Part shown: positions 10,369 through 16,634 of the stretch, piece by piece | How positions within the stretch are numbered: the first letter of the stretch is position 1 | Layout: each line of letters starts with the position of its first letter | Assembly: GCA_001953115.1 (NCBI GenBank) | Contig: LSSL01006818.1 | Location: 1-16,634 of the forward strand | Direction of reading: 5' to 3' | DNA: 16,634 nt | From: Smittium mucronatum | Lineage: Eukaryota; Kickxellomycota; Harpellomycetes; Harpellales; Legeriomycetaceae | The notes under the pieces: generated by a model | Seen by the model: the letters and a program-made list of their open reading frames with translations, nothing else | What the model was told of the DNA's origin: nothing | The model's database searches: none | Translations under genes and position numbers: made by a program

Positions 10369-12703
10369 CTTAGGGGTAATTGAATATTAAGTATTTTTTA
10401 GTCTTTAATGTCAGAAAACCGCTATAGAGTGATTTTAATATTTATATTAAATATTATAACTCAACATATTTTTAAATAAAAATAAACTTTAATCGAAAAA
10501 TGAAATTTTTTCAGAAAAAAATTTTTTTCCCAAGCTTGTTCATTTTGAGTGCTGTGCTTTTTCTTCATTTTTATCTCTGTATTTCTCGTAAAAAAAAATC
10601 CATCTCTTAGAATAAAAAAATTATATAGAGATAACTTCCTTTTTTATTCGATTAGAAAAAAAGTTTTATTGTTTTAACTATAACTTGAAGGAAAAATGAA
10701 ACTCATTTTTTTATTCCATCATTAAAGAGATGATCTGAAACAAAAATATCAAAAAAAAAATTAAAAAAGTCTTTATCTAAATATTTTATTCAAGTATTTG
10801 GTTTTAAATAATTTTTTCAAACTTAAAAAAATCATGTGTATTAATTTTCTTTAAAATTTTTTATATATTAAATAAGCCTTAAATTATATTGATTTACACT
10901 AAAGAGGTCTCCACATCCATTTTAATTCAAAAAAAATATTTCAAGATTTATTAATTTATTAATTCACTGATACCATTATTAGTCATTTTAAAATTGTAAC
11001 AAAAAAAATCATAATATTTTCTCATCTGTATCATCTAAAAATCTGCAATAATAAAAAACTTTTTCTTTATAAAACTAGTAATTGAAACTTTACGAAACAA
11101 AAAAAAAATTATTGTTGGTATTTATGCGCCAAGAAATATAAAAAAAACAAGCTAAAAATTATGCAAAGCAGCTTTGTGATTCATACAATTATATAGACCC
11201 AAATTATTTATTATTAATGCTTCAAATTTTCACCATTATTCTTCTTTATTATTTAATTTTTTTCATATTCAGATTTTTATTTTTATTTTTAATTTATCCA
11301 TAACATGTATTCTAGAAAATGTATTTTTAAATTTTATCAATAATTAAAAAAATTATGGTATTAAGAGCGGGTAATAGTATCTCATAAAAAAACAGTAGTT
11401 CCAATCACCTTTGATATATCTTTTATTTAAAAAATTTCAATATATATCCCCATTTATAGTTTTAAATGAAGCTAGTTCGACATATATAGGTTATATTTTT
11501 TTTTACAGAATATCTTTTTAAAAATCTATTTGATATGAAAAACTATTATAATTTTTAATCTCTTTAAAATTAAGGTCAAATGAGGTAATTTTTTTTTACT
11601 TCTGTGATCATTCTGTTGATATTAATACTTTTTTTTTTACTGGTCTTATGTATGGTTGATTATTTTTATTATATTTACCAATTGACTCTTCTTTGGATTT
11701 TTTATATCTCAGTACCGATAATAAAAATAACTATAATAAAAATCCTTCAATAAGGTATAATTTTGTGATTTTTTTTGTCTTTTTTAATTTTTCTATAATT
11801 AAAATAAGATTGAGCAAACAAATGATTTTTTAAAATTATAATATACTACCCAATCTCAATATAATTATTTTTAAACTGATAACTGAAAAATAAGAAAAAA
11901 TACATTTATAATCTTACTAATTTATCGTAATGTTTTAAAATTCCAACAATTGAAATTGAGGTCTAATAAATAATTTTTAAATTAATCTTGTTTAACTTAT
12001 TTCATATATGCTATTGTTTAAAAAAATATAATAGATCATCTATTACTCTAAAATTTTCGATAATAATTAGATCAAATATTAAAATTTTGCTTTCTACTTG
12101 GCTCCTATGGGCCAAAGATTATAAATTTTGAAATATAGATTAGTTTTTTGGATTGAAAAGGATTTTTCGGTTTAACCAATTGATATTTTGTATCAAATCT
12201 TTCAACTTAGTTTTATATTTATTTTGTAATTATGCAAAATAGCTATTATTGGGCGTTTTTAAATTCCTAAAAAAATCCACATACTTTTTGAATAAGCTCT
12301 AGATTCATTATTCTTTCCCCTAAAAAATATGTGATGGATTTTTCTGTCTTGATGAAACAAAAGCATATACTGATTACAGATTTATATCACATTTACTACA
12401 AATTAAATCCAATAAAATTTAATTTATTGAAAAGGGTTTTCAATAGGAATGATGGTCTCATTGTGGTTTACTACCTCGCATTTTCACAAAGCTGATATTA
12501 TAATTCAAAGAAGGCATCAAGCAGGTTATGGGATACAGTTGAAATTAATATAATCAAACATATGCATATTTTAATAATAATCTTTGTTATAAAATAATCA
12601 AAACGTGTTCGGATTAAGTTGAAAAAAACAAAAAAATAAACTTGCATCAAAGAATAAATGGCAAAAGGGTAATTTTCGTTAAAAAAAAACTATATGGAAA
12701 AGG
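10369..12703. other. AT-rich intergenic desert between repeat copy 1 and gene B
   Basis: Stop-dense DNA with A and T tracts. The site TGCGCCA at 11125-11131 recurs with similar flanks at 16118-16124. A GC-richer island lies at 12441-12553. I see no gene or RNA. Confidence 0.6.
12441..12553 (+). other. GC-richer island with a 34-codon open frame
   Basis: The composition here departs from the desert on both sides. An ATG at 12449 opens 34 codons to TAA at 12551-12553, and the peptide (with HFHKADIIIQRRHQAGYGIQ) is less A/T-driven than random frames nearby. It is too short to call a gene. It could be a relic exon, a fragment of a decayed element, or an upstream leader of gene B. Confidence 0.25.
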
Positions 12704-12712
12704 CTATATAAA
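12704..12712 (+). promoter_or_regulatory. TATA-like box upstream of gene B
   Basis: CTATATAAA sits in a locally GC-richer context (AAGGCTATATAAACCCACCC) 348 bases before the gene B ATG. If used, it implies a leader of roughly 300 bases, or a spliced one. A match of this kind is cheap in AT-rich DNA, so the call leans on its context. Confidence 0.3.
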
Positions 12713-13059
12713 CCCACCCAACTGTGATAAATTATTATTCCTCGTCTTTTAAGATAAAACCTTTTTTTATTTTATTTATTAAATAAGTTATATTTATCTG
12801 AAATAACAAAGAAATTATCTGACAACTACATACAATTTTATATTAACAAATACCCAAATTTTGCTTTTATTCCTTTTGTATTTAGCTATTAATCACCTTT
12901 CAATTTATATGGGACCATTATCTTTTTACCCATAATTATTTCTATTTTTTGAATCAATTTAGCGATTCTGTACTTACAAACTTTCAATAATTTGAATCTC
13001 TATCCATTTATATCGAATCTTCCTCAAATCTAATTTTGAAAATATACAAGATTATAGCA

Positions 13060-14193
13060 ATGAGTTCAAAATGCAACCCAAGAAAATCATCATTTATCAA
13101 TGTCATTTCTTCAATTAAAAACAAAGTTTTTGTATTATGCAAATTTTTTTCTTTAAAAAATATTAAAGAAGATAAACCTAATGATTCTATTTATGAAAAT
13201 TTGCTTAATGAATGCGGTGATCCTAAAAGCAAATCAATTGATAGCTTAGAAATTCACTCGGTCCATCCTATTTCCAAAAACTTTTTTTTTGGATTTGATG
13301 GCTGTAAAAGTCAGAAGCCTAAGCAAAAAAACTTAACATCCTTGTTTTGGGCTGAGAAGGGCTTAAAAACTGCATCTAATGAATCCATCAAATCTTCCTT
13401 CAAATCAGAAATAAATTCTTTAATTAATACATCTCATGACCATCAAGTTTACGAGCCTTTCCAAGATAATGAATTTTCCAAGATATCTAAATGTTTCGAA
13501 AATATAAGTGAAATGCGAAAAGCTAAAGATTCCTCTAATGATCATTCACTTTATTATCAGAGTGAACTCAGCTCATCAACTCTGAGAATCTTCGAGAAAA
13601 AGGATGAGATCCTCAACTTTAAAAGCCATGTTTCCAAACGTGATTCTAAATGTGACTTTGACTCTGATTCTAATTTTTCTTTTTCTTCTGGCTCACATTC
13701 TGATTATGATTCTAAAGAATATTACGATAGAGCATTGCTTTCCATCAATAAACCCAAAAGCTGTGTATTTAAAAGTTCTGAAGGTAATATATATTCTAGA
13801 TAATTCTAATTATAATTTAAATTTTAAAATTTAAAATTGACCTACTATTAAATATCTAATATAGATTTGAAAGAACAAAAATACAAAAAAACCATCGAAT
13901 CTATAAAAACTGATATAGATGAAGAAATCTCTTCCAAAAAACTCGATTTTTCGGAGGCTTCAGAATTTAAACAGTTTCAATTACCATACTATTTACGGAA
14001 ATTGAAATATGAAAAATACATAAATGAAAACAAAAAGGAAATAATATCGTCGAATTTTCTTGGTAGGATATCTATCGGTTCAACTATCTCCCCTAAAATA
14101 GTAAACTTAGATAGCCCTGTATTCTCAAAGATCGAAAATATGAACATTTTAAACTTTTGTTTCGAAGATGGCTTCAATCTTATTAAATATTGA
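13060..14193 (+). CDS. Gene B: two-exon hypothetical protein, 350 aa
   Basis: Exon 1 is 13060-13783 and exon 2 is 13865-14193, joined across an 81-base intron (1053 coding bases with the TGA). The ATG at 13060 is the first in the frame and has G at -3; the frame is open back to 12991 but with no earlier ATG. Splicing creates a GAT (Asp) codon at residue 242. I recognise no known family. Residues 1-36 are basic with hydrophobic patches (VFVLCKFFSL), without a clean signal peptide. The middle is Ser/Lys/Asp rich and probably disordered, with an SD-rich tract at 195-218. Marker motifs are DEIL (182-185), DSKCD (195-199) and YINEN (293-297). There are eight Cys (5, 27, 52, 82, 145, 198, 235 and one near the C-terminus). 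It is longer than gene A by 30 residues before the junction and 21 at the end. It is a likely diverged paralog of gene A. Function unknown. Confidence 0.75.
13784..13864 (+). other. Intron of gene B, 81 bases, phase 1
   Basis: It starts GTAATA after the exon base G at 13783 and ends ATATAG at 13864. Unspliced, the frame stops at the TAA at 13801-13803; spliced, it stays open for 108 further codons after the split one. AATTCTAAT lies at intron positions 19-27 (13802-13810), nearly the same offset as in the gene A intron. Possible branch sites nearer the end are CTACTAT and CTAAT. Confidence 0.8.
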
Positions 14194-15392
14194 GATTTCT
14201 TTAGGACTTGAGCACTAATGTATATACTTCTTATTATTCCTAGTCTAAAAAGAAATCAATCTCTTAATATAAAATCAAATAACAGCCCACTTAACCTATA
14301 TATTTAATTTTTACAGGTAATTTATGTCATTATTAAATAATACACAGTAAATAAGCCTATAATTATTCGCAATATATCTATATATTTATATACTTTTGCC
14401 CATATAAGAGCTAAAGCAATAACGCCAGCCCAAAAAAACTGAAATTTCTAATATTGATTTTTTAATGATTTCTTTTCGTCTAAATTTGATGATAAAATTA
14501 TCTTGGTAAATTTATTAAATCAAGCGTGTATCAAAAAAATTGATAGCATCTCGCATTATTTATAAGCTATTTTAATGATTTTTTGCTATGATATGAGTAA
14601 TAAAACCAACTTTTTAGTTATTATCAAACCCCTGCAGAATTTTATTATATATTTATGTAATTAATATAAATTTAATTAATAGCCTGACTTTTTTCATTAA
14701 TTTATGATTTTTTTCTGTTAGAAATAATAGACTTATGCTTTTTATTTTCATTGATTTAGAAATCATCAACTGGTATTCAACGATATTTTTATGATCTTTG
14801 AAGAAAACTATCAAATTTCTTACTTTAGTACTTATGAGAATATTTTTAGAGATAAAAAATATATGATTCTCTATTAAATCAACTTTGATAGAATTAATTT
14901 AACAAAATCTATTTAGAAATTCAGAACCATAATATCATATTTTTATTATTTAATCGAAAAAAAACTCCTTATTTGCTGTACATATAAACTTTATGCTTTT
15001 GGGGTGACTAAATTGCCTGTAAAATTTCTATAAACCGGAATTTATATTATTTTAGACACTATTGCAGAATTTTTTTTGATATTTTTAACTCGAGAAATCT
15101 ATACTATTAATCATTTATTGGTAATGAAAAATATATATGGAACAAGTCTAAAACCCGTTCTATTTGAAATAGCCTGAAACGAACACAAAACAAAAGCTTA
15201 TATTTAAAAAATATATATCTCATATGAATTTGTTTAATTTGAGAAGAATTCTAAAATGTTTTTTATCAAATCTATTAACCCCCCCCCCCTCCCGTTAATG
15301 AATAAATATTGGCATGACAATCATTATTATAAAGTTTTTTGGTTTTTTTTTGTGAGATATAATTATATATTAAAACAACCATATTTATATCA
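14194..15392. other. AT-rich region downstream of gene B
   Basis: Noncoding, stop-dense DNA. It begins with the gene B 3' flank, which carries GGACTTGAGCACTA at 14203-14216, an exact match to a piece of repeat copy 1. I see no canonical AATAAA close to the stop. The C tract at 15279-15289 is the only other marked feature. Confidence 0.6.
15279..15289. repeat. 11-base C homopolymer
   Basis: Eleven C in a row, then T and CCC, in a region otherwise dominated by A and T. This is the only long G/C homopolymer in the window. It could be a slippage-prone tract, and its length may be unreliable in some sequencing reads. Confidence 0.9.
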
Positions 15393-15956
15393 ATACTAAA
15401 AAATAAGTAAACAAAAAGATGATTAGAAAAGATTGCTTTCATAAATACAATAAGCTCCTCTGTCCTACTACCGACTCCTAACCTACGTTAAAATGGTTGC
15501 AATCTACCAACTGAAAGACCCTTCCTGAAATTTCTACAAGTTTGTGTATGATTGAGGCTCATGCTGTCAAGAACCATCTCCGTTTTGACGAAGAAAAACA
15601 CATTGGAGAAATTGGGCTCCTATTAGAACCTAAATCTAAGAGGATTGATAAAAATAGAAACCCAAAATTTGGGAATGATCTATTGGCTTTCCATCTAATG
15701 GCTATTATAATTTAAGATCAGTCTGACTGTAAAATGATAGACTTTCATAGTGAAAAAGGATCAGAATTTGCTAAACGGATCAGTTGCTTCTTTTTGAAAA
15801 TTTTTCTTTTAAAAAATCCATGCCCTCTAAGTCGCTGTCAAAGTCTCAGCTACTCACAGCCAAGAATATTACAACAGTGTGCGAATTTTTTTTTGTAATG
15901 TGCTTCCAAAAGTAATTTACATATTGTTCTAAACTACGAAAAGGCACTTCACTATT
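15393..15956 (+). mobile_element. Dispersed repeat family, copy 2 (most diverged)
   Basis: It is colinear with copy 1 over almost its whole length. Landmarks are ACAATAAGCTCCTC, GGTTGCAA, GATTGAGGCTCATGC (shared with copy 3 as GACTGAGGCTACATGC), TGGGCTCCTA, AGGATTGATAAAA, TCTGACTGT, TTTGCTAAACGG, CCAAGAATA and CACTTCACTATTA. It differs from the other two by many changes that include transversions, so the decay is not purely C-to-T. Its plus strand keeps a short open stretch around KRIDKNRNPKFG, but stops interrupt it and I do not call a gene. Confidence 0.85.
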
Positions 15957-16324
15957 ATTAAATCGGTTTAAGATCAGAGAAATATAAATATTTATAAGTT
16001 GAAAGATGCTTCATTATTAAATATCTTTAAAATCAAAAAACAAACAACCAGGTGCCAAAAAAAAAATTAAAATTAAAAAAATCAATAAAAAGAAAAAAAA
16101 ATTATACTCATAACTTTTGCGCCATGATATATCTAAGATCCCATGTAAAAATCATTATACTGAAGAGTCATTCCAAGTTTTCTGCGTGCGCCAAAAGTGA
16201 AACTATAAGTGATTTTTTATTGCATTAAAGAATATTCAATCAAACTGTACATATTTTAAATTACTGATTTCAAAATTTTCTGACTAAATAAGAAAGTATA
16301 CTATTTTTTTTTTATTATCACGGA
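15957..16324. other. Spacer between repeat copies 2 and 3
   Basis: AT-rich spacer of about 370 bases. It holds an A-rich run at 16059-16103 and two copies of TGCGCCA (16118-16124 and 16187-16193). CTTCATTATTAAAT (about 16008) echoes CTTCACTATTATTAAAT at the end of copy 2, suggesting a small local duplication. No gene seen. Confidence 0.6.
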
Positions 16325-16634
16325 ATTTTATTGTAAGATAAAGTCATTAAAAGCTATACTAAAAAGTATGAAAAAAATAAAAAGGCGTATAGAAAAGACC
16401 TTTACTCTAACTAAAATAAGCTCCTCCGACGAACTACCTGCAGCGTACCTACGGGAAAAGGGTGCAACCTACAACCGAAAAACATCCCCTCTGACATTGC
16501 TTCAAGTAGGCTGGATGACTGAGGCTACATGCGGTCATGAATTAAGCTCTTTTTCAATGAAAAATAGTCCATTGAGACTACTGAGCTCCTAGTCAGGGCT
16601 TACTTCTATAAGGATTAATAAAATTAGACTCCTA
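16325..16634 (+). mobile_element. Dispersed repeat family, copy 3 (cut by window end)
   Basis: It matches the left half of copy 1 from the ATTTTATTG/TTTTTATTG boundary through AGTCATTAAAAGCTATACTAA, GGGAAAAGGGTGCAA and the 22- and 18-base identical runs, then meets the window edge. It is the best-preserved copy: it keeps CTGGATGACTGAGGCTACAT, which copy 1 has lost or changed. An ATG at 16368 opens 74 codons on the plus strand, but the frame is not kept in copies 1 and 2, so I do not call it a gene. It lies only about 370 bases after copy 2, in the same orientation. Confidence 0.85.

Noticed and set aside
13604..13834. Plus-strand open frame overlapping gene B exon 1
   Set aside because: Out-of-frame shadow of the exon; its Leu/Ile-rich peptide comes from the repetitive GATTCT-type coding sequence.
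13989..14177. Minus-strand open frame over gene B exon 2
   Set aside because: Antisense shadow of a coding exon that is supported by in-frame splicing and by alignment to gene A.
16368..16592. 74-codon frame in repeat copy 3, and 9755-9955 in copy 1
   Set aside because: The two frames partly overlap within the same repeat, but they are not kept in a common reading frame across copies, so neither is a supported gene.
1..16634. Mitochondrial genome, suggested by the AT content and a length near 16.6 kb
   Set aside because: No cytochrome, NADH dehydrogenase, ATP synthase, rRNA or tRNA gene is recognisable, and both genes have nuclear-type GT...AG introns.

Overview
The window looks like a gene-poor, very AT-rich piece of a eukaryotic nuclear genome, most likely a filamentous fungus with AT-rich, transposon-bearing blocks. 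The evidence is: (1) two protein-coding genes, each interrupted by one short GT...AG intron (82 and 81 bases) that splices in frame; (2) decayed retroelement material in somewhat GC-richer islands; (3) long stretches of A/T-rich, stop-dense DNA without coding signal. The fungal assignment is an inference from intron size, the Gag-like relic and overall texture. No rRNA, tRNA, mitochondrial or bacterial gene was seen, and no gene here belongs to a family I recognise by name.

Layout. 1-550: the 5' end of an LTR-type retroelement in minus orientation (Gag start interrupted by two stop codons, leader, probable LTR). 563-5958: AT-rich desert with a small tandem repeat and a strong hairpin. 5959-6940: gene A, minus strand, two exons, 299 residues. 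6941-9772: desert with one inverted repeat. 9773-10368: copy 1 of a dispersed repeat of about 600 bases. 10369-13059: desert with a small GC-richer island and a TATA-like box. 13060-14193: gene B, plus strand, two exons, 350 residues. 14194-15392: desert with an 11-C tract. 15393-15956 and 16325-16634: copies 2 and 3 of the same repeat, the last cut by the window end.

Main result. Genes A and B appear to be diverged paralogs of one undescribed family. Both have one phase-1 intron of nearly equal length that splits a GAY (Asp) codon. After the junction the two second exons align without gaps, and both place Tyr at exon-2 residue 52 followed by [M/I]-N-E-N. Exon 1 of each holds DEIL and DSKCD motifs in the same order. 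Both introns carry AATTCTAAT at almost the same offset. They lie on opposite strands, pointing away from each other, about 6 kb apart, in a repeat-rich desert. That setting is typical of lineage-specific, fast-evolving fungal genes, but no signal peptide is visible, so a secreted-effector role is not supported. Their function is unknown.
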